Assembly (NCBI GenBank): GCA_036346255.1
Contig: CM070628.1
Coordinates: 23,451,840 to 23,515,839, forward strand
Length of the DNA: 64,000 nucleotides
Source: Ampelocalamus luodianensis
Lineage: Eukaryota > Streptophyta > Magnoliopsida > Poales > Poaceae
Direction of reading: 5' to 3'
How positions within the stretch are numbered: the stretch's first letter is position 1; each line of letters begins with the position of its first letter. Below the pieces are notes generated by a model that saw nothing but the letters and a program-made list of their open reading frames with translations, was not told the DNA's origin and ran no database searches. Position numbers and translations under genes: made by a program. This document shows, in pieces, positions 35,801-47,132 of the stretch.

Positions 35801-37979
35801 ACTTCTGGATTTTGATCTTAACCCCTCGGGCCCACATGTCAGTGACCCAGAGGTGATTTCCGACAGCGATTAATGACGACACATTAATTAATCAATGATT
35901 AAGCATTAATGATGTCGGAACAGTGCGGGAATGCGCCAGCGGGTGATCAAAGGATGTTGGGCCCACTGGTTAGTGGCTCAACGACAAGGATTAAGACATC
36001 ATTAATTAACTAATGATTGGCAATCACTGTGCAATTAATGTGTCCTAAACAAATGACGAAAACAGGAGTGTTGCACCGGCAAAGTCCCGAGCGACTTTAA
36101 CGGCTAATCGCGGCGACAACGCGGCATGCGCGCGCTAACAAGAACTAAAATGGAATCGCAATAGCACTACTGAACCTAGTGGTGGCATTCTCGCCGCGGT
36201 GAGGACTAGAACGCGGCTAGCCGGAAAAACGAAAATGGAACCCTCTTGCTAAACATGAAAATAGCGATGAGCTCCGCTGCAATCCAAGGAAGCGGGTGCC
36301 AGAGCCTCTAAGGACTAATAAGAAGCTACCTTGAAGAAGGGAAGCTTCAGAGATGGCCGGAGAAGCTTGATCACGGAGGAAGCTCGCCGGACTTGGTGAA
36401 GAAAGGTTGAAAACGGTACCCTGAGCCAAGTGAGTGATACCAAAGCATCAGTATAGCTTCATTATGGTCCACAGAAGCTACATGAGCAAGCAATTAGAAA
36501 ATAGAGCACTCACCGAAATGAGGAAGAAGATGACCACTTTCTACGAATTTGAACAAACCCCAAATTGGACAATTCCTGAGAATCAAATTCAAAATTAAGT
36601 GAGGGGAAATGCTCAAGATAGTAAAGAGATAAGGATAGGGCAAAGAAACATGAAGGAGAACCACTGGAACACCAAGAACACCAGAGGAGCTCCACGGGTC
36701 AACAATGGCGACTTGCCATTTTTGAGGTGTTAAGCTGCAATACTGTAAATGGAGCTTGATGGTGGTCTAAAGGAATACCAGGAAGTGAAAGGGGTGCTTA
36801 TAAGGCCTTGGAGGCATTAGGGTTTGGACCTAAAGCTTTTCGGGCGGCAAAGCACAGAGCACAAGGTGCGGCCAACAAGGAAAAAGGGTGGTAGATGTGC
36901 AATAGGGTATGGCCTGGCTCAGAGTGTCTCCCATACCCCTAAACGTCAGCTAGGGCGACTGTAGGGGGCATGATTTGACACTACCATCTCCCCTGCACTG
37001 TTCATGCACGGCTAGAGATTGAAGAAGACCAGGAAAAGCATTTGGGCGACTTTCAGCCGTTGGATAAGACACAGACGACTGAGATTGCGCCACGCCACTG
37101 AGGTTTAAAACACAACGAAGGATATCGCAAGCCCCAGGATTGAACATGAACGACTCAGATTGCTCCACGTCGCGAACGTGGTTTACAGCAGAGGGACAAG
37201 CGAGCGTTGGATCTTAATCCAACGGCTAGGATTCAAACCAACAACCAGAGGGTCCGGTCATTTCAGTGAATCAGGGCGGTTGGTTGGGGATCCAACGGTT
37301 GAGATTTGAACTTGCAACCGGAAAGTCCGAATGTTTAAACGCACGTGGGCCGCGCGATCGAGATCTAACGGTTGAGATCCAATGCGCGTTTTAAAAGAGA
37401 GACTCGGTGCAGTTAGTTGACTGGACCGAGTCGATTGGCTCGAGCCCGAGTTTGACTCGAACCCAAAGCAGAGTGGATTTAGGTTTTGACTTTCAAATTA
37501 GAACAGAGACTTTAGAGGATTTATTTGAGGTAGCAAAACAACTCCAAAAATTATGAAATTTTTACTGGAGGTTACTAACTCGTATATAAACCTTGTGAAA
37601 ATTTTTCAAAGGTTTTTATGCTGTGAACAAATCTCCAAAATTTCTGCAAGGCTCTGTTTTGAGGTTTGACTGAAAGTCAAACAGGTTTGACTGCCTCTAA
37701 AAATATTCAAACAATTTCTAAAAATTGTGAAATTTTCCAGAGGGATCACAAATCATCACAGAAACTTAGGAAAAATATTTCCCAAAGATGATCACAGAAT
37801 TTGAGAAGATTGTTTTTGGAAGGTCAAAGTTTGGATCAATTAGACTTGTGACATTGCATTTCCATAACTTCTTACAACAATTGTTCAAAACATACAGGAA
37901 ATACATGATGTAAGAAAAAGTTTTAATTTCTGCTGATTTTCTTACATTTGAAACACAAGTCCAAAGTTGGGATGTTACA
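32851..37979 (+). mobile_element. Solo LTR, 5.1-kb family, copy C, TSD AGGTG
   Basis: A 5129-bp unit starting TGTGAGACCCCGG and ending GGGATGTTACA. It is flanked by AGGTG at 32846-32850 and 37980-37984. It has the same layout as copy B but is clearly diverged. Instead of the GGAGGTC array it has a region (about 35280-35640) rich in GATCCAACGG. No primer site, polypurine tract or coding sequence is present. Near 36500-36700 is a GAAG-rich stretch without a recognisable protein. Confidence 0.92.
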
Positions 37980-38019
37980 AGGTGCTTGCTTGCTTCTTTG
38001 CAGCTTCAGGGTGGGAGCC

Positions 38020-38208
38020 ATGGCGGCGGCAACGCTGCTGTTCTTCTCGATGGTACAGGCCGAGGTGGTGGCCCTCTACTCTGCTCCCGGTGCCGGCGAC
38101 GACGTCGATGCAGTCTTCGCTAAGTGGGAGGGTGCGGCGGACCGGCGGTGGTCGGTGGAGGCCCTCCTGCCTCCTGGCTACTCCTGCTGCTCTGTGATTG
38201 TGCTGTGA
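38020..38208 (+). CDS. Small hypothetical protein, 62 residues
   Basis: The ATG sits in GGGAGCCATGGCGGCG, an almost ideal monocot start context. It encodes 62 residues with a hydrophobic N-terminus (MAAATLLFFSMVQAEVVALY), which could be a short signal or anchor, then an Asp-rich and Trp-containing part. It ends with a Cys pair near residue 57. I do not recognise a family. Upstream is a CTTGCTTGCTTCTTTGCAG acceptor-like stretch, then the solo LTR. It could be a real small gene whose leader intron took the LTR, a 5' remnant of a longer gene, or chance in GC-rich DNA. Confidence 0.35.
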   Translation: MAAATLLFFSMVQAEVVALYSAPGAGDDVDAVFAKWEGAADRRWSVEALLPPGYSCCSVIVL

Positions 38209-38369
38209 TTGTGAATCTGTAATGTAAATCATGTGTGTGATGCACTGATGCTTGCTAGTTGTTTGTCCAATTTTATGCTTTTGTTAGAGCAATTTTGACG
38301 CGTGATTGTGTGAGAAATTTTGATTCATGATTGAGAACCGGGAGGAGCATCGATGCATGAACGTGATTG

Positions 38370-38525
38370 TGAGAACTGGGAGGCTCGCGAGCCCGTTCGA
38401 GCCGGCTCGAGCTCAATTTCGAGCTGAGCCGAGCCTTCCTCCCAGCTCGTTATCGAAACGAGCCGAGCCGAGCCTACTGTAGAAACGAGCCTGGGCGAGC
38501 TCGGCTCGGCTCGTTTTCAGCCCTA
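38370..38525. repeat. GC-rich GAGCCGAGCC block
   Basis: Repeated, partly palindromic phrases such as GGCTCGGCTCG and CGAGCCGAGCC run up to 38525, where copia LTR sequence begins in the middle of the LTR. Similar phrases are common at the edges of plant transposons. It replaces the first 75 bp or so of the 5' LTR. Confidence 0.6.
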
Positions 38526-38727
38526 GTCGTAGCCTATAAATAGGGGGTGCTATTCATTGTAAAGGATTGATCGATGAATGAAGGAATAAAGAGAAGCAAG
38601 GTGTCCCCCTACATCTCTGTGTTCAATCTCTTATTCTGTTCTTGTGTTCATGCATTGTTCTTACAATTCTGAGTTTGTCTAAGAGGTAATCGCTCGGACT
38701 GGACTCGCCAGCGACGGTTCCTCAACA
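38526..38727 (+). repeat. 5' LTR of copia element, start missing
   Basis: It matches the last about 205 bp of the 272-bp right LTR with few differences, including GTCGTAGCCTATAAATAGG, which supplies the TATA box, and the end CAGCGACGGTTCCTC-AACA. Confidence 0.9.
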
Positions 38728-38740
38728 CGTTATCAGCACG
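38728..38740 (+). other. Primer-binding site of copia element
   Basis: CGTTATCAGCACG directly follows the LTR. This form is common in plant copia elements. Confidence 0.8.
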
Positions 38741-39189
38741 ATCGACTCTCCTCACATCGAAAAGGTAACCGTCGATGAAAGACACTCGTAGATTGAATCG
38801 TTTTCTAGATTGCTTTCAATTCTGCAAATTTGGCTTTCTAGATTGGTTTCCTACGGTGCAAATCCGCTCTAATCTACCGCGAGCCGACTTGAAGTTGCCG
38901 GCCAAGCCGATCGGTGGATTGCATGAAAGAGTAGATGATGATTGTACCGTAGATAGTATATGCAATCGCATGAAAGACACCATGTGCAAGGCACCGCCTG
39001 CAAGCGGCTGTCACAACCTCCGCGATACGTTACCGGTCGGCATAGTCCGCCATCACGTACCGCCACGGAGGCAACGGCAGTGCCACACCGCTAGCACGCG
39101 GAGAGCACGCACATGACGGCATGATGCCGCGCCTCCGTTGCAATCTTGTACCGCATTGCACCACATTACATTACATTGCATGAACAATA

Positions 39190-40060
39190 AAGAAAAAAAA
39201 CCCGGCCGGCGCGGCCCCGTACGGCCACGACGTCGCCGGTCGATCGCCTGCCACCTGCATGTGGCGGCACCACCACCACCGCCCGTAGTGGTGCCTCCCT
39301 GGACGCCGACGCCGCCTCGCTGCATGAGGCTGCCGCGCCTACCGCTCAAAGGCCTCCGGCCGCCGCCACCCGCAGCGGCTCGCCCGCTCGCCACCCGGCC
39401 AGTGCGCGCGCCGCAGCGCCCCACGCCCCACCGGCTTCATCCGCCTTGCATCAAACAAAAGAAAAAGAGGCGCCACGGCAAGCAAAGAAAAAAAACAAGG
39501 GGCGTCACCACGCCGCGCCGCCGCGCACGGCCGTCACTCGCGCTGAGCAACTCGCCGCCGCATGGCCCGGATGCGTTCGCCGGACAACCGCGCCGCCGCT
39601 GCCGCTGAGCGGCCGCGCGACGGTCCGGCCGCCGCATGGCTCGACGCCACGACTCCCGCGCTTCGCCCGCTTCGCCGCGTCGCGCTCCGGCCCCGGCGCC
39701 GCTTGAAGGCGTCGTGTGCCGCGCCGTCGCCGCCCGGCCGCCGTCGTCGCGTACCCGCCATCACCACCACGCCCGCCCGTGCGCCCGCCTGCCACATCGT
39801 CACCACACCGCCTCGAGCGCCGCCGATCGCCGGTTGTGTGCCGCTGAAACAAACCGCCGCCTCGCCTCGGGCCTTTGGGAGCGCGGAGCCGCTGCCTCGA
39901 AGGCCGCCCGCGCCTCGGGCTCCTCGAGCGCCGCCGACCGCCGCATGGCCGCCTCGCTCCTCGGAGCCGCTGTCGCCGGTGACTGGGACCTTGTGGAGCC
40001 GCTGTCGCTTGGAATTGGGGTGGGGAAACCCTACCCCGTGCTTTTGAGCCACGGATAAGG
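39190..40060. other. Very GC-rich block in copia leader
   Basis: About 870 bp with Pro/Arg/Ala-rich open frames on both strands (the longest runs 280 codons on minus from 40376 to 39534). Open frames in all directions are expected at this GC level and no domain is visible. It may be captured exon or leader sequence. AT-rich leader sequence follows to 40830. Confidence 0.5.
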
Positions 40061-40837
40061 CTCCTTCAGGCCAAGGATGTATTGGGCCATCAAAGGTCGG
40101 CTTGTGCCCACCCACCCTGAAAAAAAGAAAAAGGGAAGAAGGGGGCAGCCGGTGGGAAAAGAAAAAAAAGAGGGGCACGGTGGAAAATTCTGAAATTTGC
40201 ACAAAGACCCTCGTGATTCTGGAAATTACGAGGATAAGTATGCGGTGATGAAATTTTGCAATAAGGTCCTTGTAATTCTGAAAATTACGAGAATTTTTCG
40301 CAAAAATTTTGCGGAAAACCCCCTGGAACTGGGGAATATACGGGATTATATACATTCTTGTAGAATAACCCCTCAAAAACCTGAAAATTGCGCGTAAATT
40401 TTTCTCTTTACTGAAATTTGCGTGTTAACTCCTGAAAGTGGCAGAATTTGCCAAAAGTCATTTTTCCAGCAGGAAATGGCATCGGGAATCCAAATTTTTG
40501 CATATTTTGAGCATTTGAAGCATGTTTAACTTTGTTATTGTTATTTCTATGCAATTTATTTATTGTATTTACTGTTTTGATTACTTTAATCACTAGAAAT
40601 AGCAGTAAATCATGTAAATGCATAGAAAAATACGAGAACATGAACCTGGAGTTCAATGAGCATTATGAGAATTTTGCAACCATCTTACGCAAATTACCTG
40701 CAGTAATATTATGAATTTTTGCATGAATATGAAGATGACTGGCAGCTCAAATCAGGAATTCGAAGAACTATCCTAGCATGGCCAGATTTTGTATAAAATT
40801 TGTATCAGTCTTTAATTCAGTGGTAATGTAATCACGG

Positions 40838-41155
40838 ATGCAGCAGAAGATTGAGAAGACTCTCTCTACCTTTCACCCGAACGTGGTGCAATCCGCACGC
40901 AACTATCGTCAAGACGGCTACATGCAGTATGCCGAATTAATTGACATCATGCAAGTTGCGGAAACTCAAGATGATGTTTTACGAAAGAACTACATCTCGC
41001 AGCCACCTAGTAGTAATGTTGGCCATGAAGCCACTGTTAGCAGCTACAAGGTAATGAAGCCTCTGACGAATGAGAGGAGCAAGAAGGGTAAAGTCGTGCT
41101 TCGCACGTTATTGATGCTTTCTAGTCTAAGAAAAATGGCAAATGATATAGGATGA
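40838..41155 (+). pseudogene. Copia gag remnant
   Basis: KIEKTLSTFHPNVV followed by a YAELIDIMQVAETQDDVL stretch and KNYISQPPSSN matches the C-terminal half of copia gag. It aligns by eye to the usual KTxSTFHxS...YxELIxxLLVAEQ pattern. The zinc knuckle is not seen and the frame ends early. Confidence 0.75.
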
Positions 41156-42009
41156 GGCACACCTCGCCATTGCAGGCACAGAGGACTCACATCCATTAGT
41201 TGCACTTATGAATGTGGACACCAGAATGACCCCATCATCCTCCTTTGATCTCGCAGCGCACCGTAGCGACCCAAGAGGAGAAGATCGCGTATGGAGCCGA
41301 TTGAGACAAAAGTTCCTGAATACTTCGCCGATTCGATCTAGTGCACGCATTGCACTTGGATCTTTTATAGAAACTTGTAGTTTGTAATTGAAGCAGAACC
41401 TTGAATTATTGGATAATGGTTGCAAGCTCTAGGAGAGCAAAGCATTAAATTCTTATTATGAGTCCTGCAAGACTTATTTTCCCGTCTTTATAATAGCAAG
41501 TTATGTTCTGATATCTAAAGTATTTTATTTATGTGTTGCTTGCTTTCTGCTACATATTAATAAAGTACATTATATTAGAACGCGTGTGGCGCCCTATGGA
41601 GGAAGTGTGCTTAGCAGGTAGCGGCACAACGAATACCATCTTGAGAGAAATGAAAATTTTCTAGTCAATCAGCAAGAATGCTGGTAGTCTTACGACAATC
41701 GCAGACAGCGATACTTGTCTAATAGGCTCAGGAAGGGTCATAATTATACTCCCAATGGGCACAACTTTGGTCATTGAAGAAGACTTGTTGTACCCAGAAT
41801 CGACTATAACTCTCAAGGATATTTGCGCTAACAGTTTCCATGTAGAGACTGAAGAAGATTATGGTACAGAATACCTCCTCATTACAAAGTGTGAAGAAAG
41901 TGAAAAATAGCATTAGAATATCTTCCTTCATATGAAACTGGGCTATACTACACTAATATTAAGGCACCTGCAGCCTATACTGCCCTGAAAACCGTATTTA
42001 GAAAGTCTG

Positions 42010-42860
42010 AACTTTTCTATCTCTGGCATGATAGATTAGGCCACCTCGGTCTTAGAATAATAAGAGATATAATTAACAATTCACAGGGACATATTGTGAA
42101 TGTAAAGAATTTCCCGAACCAGAAAGATTTTGTGTGCCCCACATGTGCCACCGGAAAATTAATTACTAGACCTTTTTGCTCTAAAAGCGAAGGATGAAGT
42201 ACCTGCATTCCTGGACCGTATCCAGGGAGATATTTGCGGTCCTATACAGCCCCTGTAAGGGTCATTTTGGTATTTTATGGTGCTCGTCGATGCTTCCTCG
42301 AAATGGTCGCATGTATGCTTATTGTTTACGAGAAACTATGCTTTTGCAAAGCTAATTTCGCAGATAATTAAAATAAATAATAATTTCCCTGATCATCATG
42401 TGAAGTCTATCAGAATGGATAACGCCGGAGAATTTACTTCAAAGGCATTTGATGATTATTATATGGCAATGGGAATTACCGTTGAGCACTCGGTACCACA
42501 TGTCCACACTCAGAATGGACTAGCAGAGGCATTGATTAAAAGAATTAAATTCATTACTTGACCGCTTTTACAGAATTGTAATTTACCAACTACGTGTTGG
42601 GGACACGCAGTCCTGCATGCAACAACTCTCATCAATTTTAGACCGTCGGCATACAACATCCATTCACCTATGCAACTAGCGCAAGGGTCAACACGAAAAT
42701 CTCTCATCTTGAAGGTTTGGTTGCAAGGTTTATGTACCTATACCACCACCGCAGCGAACTGCAATGGACCCTCTTTGAAAGTCAGGGATATACGTTGGTT
42801 ATGCGACATCATCCATAATCAAATATTTGGACCCTATGACTGGAGATTTGTATAATGCCC
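42010..42860 (+). pseudogene. Copia integrase remnant
   Basis: It starts FYLWHDRLGHLGLRIIRDII (zinc region His-His, then CPTCATGK). The core follows with DICGPI, the MVLVDASSKWSHV stretch near 42280, IRMDNAGEFTSKAFDDY near 42410, and HTQNGLAEALIKRI, where the usual catalytic Glu region is still readable. At least three shifts or stops interrupt it. Confidence 0.88.
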
Positions 42861-42944
42861 GATTCGCTGATAGTACATTAGATGAAGTTAGTTTCCCGTC
42901 ATTAGGGGGAGGAAATCAACCCTTGATAATAATGTCGGGAAATA

Positions 42945-43105
42945 ATTGAAGTCTAGAAGACATTTGAAGTCCAGAAGATAATTGAAATCTATGCATACGA
43001 CCCGAGCACTAGTGAAGCAAATAGAGAAGTCCGTAAGATAATTGCACCCGTAAGATAATTGAATTGAAGTCTAGAAGACAATTGAAGTCCGTAAGATAAT
43101 TGATT
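42945..43105 (+). repeat. Short local repeat within copia pol
   Basis: About seven drifted copies of GAAGTC(C/T)GTAAGATAATT or GAAGTCTAGAAGACAATT lie between the integrase and reverse-transcriptase remnants. They look like slippage or local duplication of an Ile/Lys-coding stretch. Confidence 0.75.
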
Positions 43106-43749
43106 TGCAAGTATTAGCGAATCAACTGCCAGACTACTTTAGTGATTTGAAGAGCGTGAATAAGTAGCATTTGCTTGCAAGAAATGCACCGGAGAGGGTT
43201 GAAATACCATTGAAGGTATCCTAAATACCGCCCGAGGCCTCGTAATAAAAGGATGAGAACTCCGGTCCCTCGAATCCGGCAACCGGGACGCTGTGAAAAA
43301 GGATAAGAAGGACTTGACACAGCCGGTCACCGAAGTGCCCAGAACTAGAAGGGGAGCCAGTTGAGACCTGGCATCGGTATGGAATCTTCAGGAAAGGCAT
43401 ACTAGAATTGAACATCCCTATGAAGGGAGACATCAGTATGGATATGTGCGCACACATCGGAGCTGAAAAACTAAAGGGACTTACCCCGCAATTGGAAGCA
43501 GCGGTGAGCAAGTAGAAGCATTAGAAGAATCGCCCTTTGAAGAAATAGCTATAAACTTTATGACATCGGGAAAATCTTTGAATAAGACAACACCAATGTC
43601 AACATTTACTTTGCAAAGAAACTTGCCACAATCATCAATCTTGATTCGAGAGCCTGATCGCCGCTAAATGAAAGAAAAGATTAGATTGAGAAGATTGGGA
43701 GAAGGCAATAGAAACTGAATTATTCTCTCCGAATAAAAGAAAGACGTTT

Positions 43750-44480
43750 GGGCCTGTAAGCCGCACGTCTCCCCTTGTGCACCCCGTAGGGTATAAGTGG
43801 GTATTTGTTTAAAAGAGAAATGAAAAGAAGCAAGACTCGTTGTACAAGTTTTCACTGGACATCCAGAAGATGATTATGAAGAAACCTATTCCCCGGTCAT
43901 GGACGGAACTCTATTTTAAATATTTATCTCAATGGCAGTGAACTTGAAATTAGAAGTGAAATTGATGGATGAGGTACCAGCACACCTTTATGAAATGTTG
44001 GATTCGGACATTTATATGAAGATACCTGAATGTATCACTGTCCTGAACCAAAACAGAGCAAATAGAAATATGTACAGTGTGAAACTCAAAAAGTCATTGT
44101 ACGAACATAAGCAATTAGGCAGAATGTGGTATAATTGCTTGAAGTGACTTTCTATGCAAGAAAGGCTACACGAACAATGAGAATAATCTCGTGTATTTAT
44201 ACAACGATCCTGAATGGATTTTGTATAATCTCGGTGTATGAAGTTGATCTCAATATCATCGGAACCTCAAGGATATTAAGAAAGCAAGCTCTTACCGAGT
44301 CGGAGTTCAAATGAAAGATTTGGGTGAAAACCAAATATTACCTAGGCTTGCAGCTTGGGCATGCCCTCAAGAGATATTAGTGCATTAGTCACCTACACTC
44401 GTAAGGTGTTAGAAAGGTTCGACTTTGCAAAGGCATACCTTTGAAAGTGCCAATGGTCGGAGATCTTTATAGCAAGACAA
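43750..44480 (+). pseudogene. Copia reverse-transcriptase remnant
   Basis: VGYKWVF near 43790, LDSDIYMKIPE near 44005, then VKLKKSLYEHKQLGRMWYNC near 44080-44140. The catalytic motif region reads SVYEVDLNIIGT near 44235, where YVDDLN is normal for copia, so the active site is altered. A TAA or TGA occurs every few dozen codons. Confidence 0.85.
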
Positions 44481-44724
44481 AGACCTGCATCGCCTAAAGA
44501 AGAGGGGAGGAAGTCACGGGACCGAATTCCCACACTTAAGTGCAATAGAAGCACTAATGTATTTAGCAAACTGTACTAGAACGGACATTGTATTTGCCGG
44601 GAACCTACTAGCAAGGTATAGTACAGAACCTACCAAAGGCATTGGCAGGGAATAAAGGACATCTTCTGATACCTCTAAGGAAGCAAAGAACTTGGTCTGT
44701 TCTACAGAAAGAACAAAGACTTAA

Positions 44725-45201
44725 CTATGAATGGCAATGCAGATAACGGGTACTTGTAGGACCCGCATACAGCCAAATAGCAAACATGCTATGTATTCCT
44801 ATGTGGTGGAACCGTAATTCTATAAAAATCGTTTAAGCAGAGTCTTGTACCGATTTCGACGAACCACTCGGAAACAATAGCACTACACGAGGCCTCACGA
44901 GAATGTGCTTGGTTTCGACGGATGATTCACCACATCCAGCAGTCATGTGAATTGAATGTCGCACTAAACCCCACTATTATCTATGAAGATAAATGCAGCT
45001 TGTGTTGCACAAGTACAGATGAGTTATATGAAGAATCCTCTCACAAAGCATATCAACCCCAAGTTCTTCTATGCTCATGAATTGCAAAAGATGAACGTAT
45101 TTAAAGTACTGTATACTAAGTCATGTGAGAATCTTGCAGATTTATTCACTAAGTCACTTCCAGCGTCTAACTTTGAAACATGGATATGTGAATTGGAATG
45201 A
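44725..45201 (+). pseudogene. Copia RNase H remnant
   Basis: GNADNGYL at the start (drifted from the usual catalytic Asp region), IALHEASRECAWFRRMIHHI near 44875-44940, ITKHIxPKFFYAHELQK-like sequence near 45035, and the common end SCENLADLFTKSLPAS near 45120-45170. Frame breaks throughout. Confidence 0.85.
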
Positions 45202-45489
45202 TGAGACTTAGAGAAGTGCAGAATTTAGGGGGAGAACCTTCACGAACTCATTATTAAAGCTTGATCATGAAGATCGAGTACCCAAAGAATAAATCCAGGA
45301 GATTAAATGAAATTGGGTGAATTGTACTCTTTTTCCCTTCACGAGTTTTCCTGAAGTTTCTCGGCTAAGGTTTTTAATGAGGCAATTCGTGCATCACAGC
45401 AGAACGTGTATCATGTACTCTTTTTCTAAATTTTCCCACTGGGTTTTTATGGAGTTTTGACGAGACATGGACATGAAAGATGGGTTCCC

Positions 45490-45498
45490 AAGGGGGAG
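45490..45498 (+). other. Polypurine tract of copia element
   Basis: AAGGGGGAG directly before TGTTGGGAAACC, the 3' LTR start. Confidence 0.85.
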
Positions 45499-45770
45499 TG
45501 TTGGGAAACCATGGGCCTGACCCTGTAGTCGGCCCATTAGTGGGCGCCCCATTCCAAACGCTAGCAGGGTCGTAGCCTATAAATAGGGGGTGCTATTCAT
45601 TGTAAAGGATTGATCGATGGATGAAGAAATAAAGAGAAGCAAGACGTCCCCCTACATCTCTGTGTTCAATCTCTTATTCTGTTCTTGTGTTCATGCATTG
45701 TTCTTACGATTCTGAATTTGTCTACGAGATAATCGCTCGGACTAGACTCGCCAGCGACGGTTCCTCGACA
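45499..45770 (+). repeat. 3' LTR of copia element, 272 bp
   Basis: It starts TGTTGGGAAACCATGGGCC and ends CGGTTCCTCGACA, with CCTATAAATAGG as a TATA box near 45573. It retains the first part that the left LTR has lost. Confidence 0.9.
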
Positions 45771-47130
45771 CTAAAAGGCATCGAGCGGCGCAAGGGTGTA
45801 GCGCCAGGCGGCACAGCCGTGTGCCGGCCCGCGCACAACCGACTTTGTCTCAGTTTCTTTTTCTTGTCCTTTCAGGATTCTTGTTCCTAGCCCTGTAAAT
45901 GTACCTCTGTAGTCATATGTTTTAAACGGCATATCGTCCTTTGTGCTTGTAATTCTCCTCACATGATGACTTCCGCCTTCGTACATTGTTTTTCCTGTAA
46001 GCTTGTTTTCCATATAAAATTTGTGTCTCCTATCTATTTTTACCAACAGTTGCTTATAATTCACGGACTAAATCAATTCACGTCAACGCTGCTTCTCCGG
46101 TAGCAGCGATCCTTTTCACCGGCTCGATAGTAGCACGGCCGCGCCACAAACCAAAGCGCGGGCATGACTCACAATCATGGACCCTACCGCACGACACCGA
46201 GGCATAGTGCAAGACCGGCCCGGCCGACCTGCCTCGTCCTGGGACCTCAACGGTGCAATCCCGGCAGCTATGCCGCATTCCGCAGTCACTACTCATGGAC
46301 ACGGATGACATGACGAGGCGACATGAGCATGGCAAGGAGGAGGCCAGTGGGGCTCGTGGCGGGCGGCACCACGCATGCCAGCGACCACAGGGAGGTCGTT
46401 CGGCTAGACAAGCGGGAGACATGTGCGTGAGAACCCGTATCTGGGCTTCTGGAGTACCTTGGGTGCCATGAATGGAGGAACAATAAAGACCCGCAGCGGC
46501 GGGCGAGCCGTGTAGGCTATTCCTGGCTTCGCCTGTGGATCCCATCTTGGAGATGCAACCAGTTCCTTGCATTAATTCCCTCCCAAATAAACTGCAAATG
46601 ATTCGATTTGGTTTGCGGTTGACTCGTGAAATTGTCTCCTTTTGTTTGAGTTGGATTCGTGAGACTGGTTCCTGGATCAGAGCAGAGCCACCACGGGTAT
46701 GGGGGAGAAGAGGTGTGCTGCTAGTGGAGAAGAAGTGTTGATGTGGCTTGATCTAGTCTTAAAAAAAAAAAGCAATGGTCTTGATGTGCTGAAATCTACC
46801 AAGTGGAACGTGATGGGCAATGATTATTCTTTGTGAGCATATTAGAAAGAGAATCAAACCATGCAAATAATGCTATTCAGTGTAATTTACCTCTCCAACT
46901 ATTTTGGAATGTAGAATGAACGAATTAGGAATTGAACTGATTGGTACATTATTCTGCATTTCAGGCAGGGCTGAATGCATTAATTAGCTGTAGCCTTTAA
47001 TTGATAATTAAGTTCACTCGGACACGCACTCACGCAAAACCAATGCAACAAAAACGAAGCAAAGACCAATGCAACAAAAACTAAGGACAAAAAGCACGAA
47101 GAAGCGAGTGCATGCCCGAATGCAAAGCTA
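45771..47130. other. Intergenic, no assigned gene
   Basis: GC-rich in 46080-46560, with a 164-codon open frame on minus (46572-46078) that shows no known domain and whose composition (Arg, Cys, Ser) suggests chance. The stretch after 45880 looks like a gene 3' end or LTR remnant. It ends with the 3' side of PGG gene 2. Confidence 0.45.
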
Positions 47131-47132
47131 GC

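Larger units (their letters stand above)
38526..45770 (+). mobile_element. Decayed Ty1/copia retrotransposon
   Basis: A 3' LTR (45499-45770) and a 5'-truncated left LTR (38526-38727) bracket a gag-IN-RT-RNase H series in copia order. The primer site directly follows the left LTR (CGTTATCAGCACG, 38728-38740), and a purine tract AAGGGGGAG (45490-45498) precedes the right LTR. All domains carry many stops and shifts. Because the left LTR start is missing, a target duplication cannot be tested. A leader of more than 2 kb, partly GC-rich, lies before gag. Confidence 0.9.

Noticed and set aside
39534..40376. 280-codon open frame on the minus strand
   Set aside because: Very GC-rich; open frames also run on the other strand and in other phases; low-complexity Arg/Ala/Gly without a domain.
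46078..46572. 164-codon open frame on the minus strand
   Set aside because: No recognisable domain, odd Cys/Arg/Ser make-up, no promoter signs; kept only as an intergenic note.
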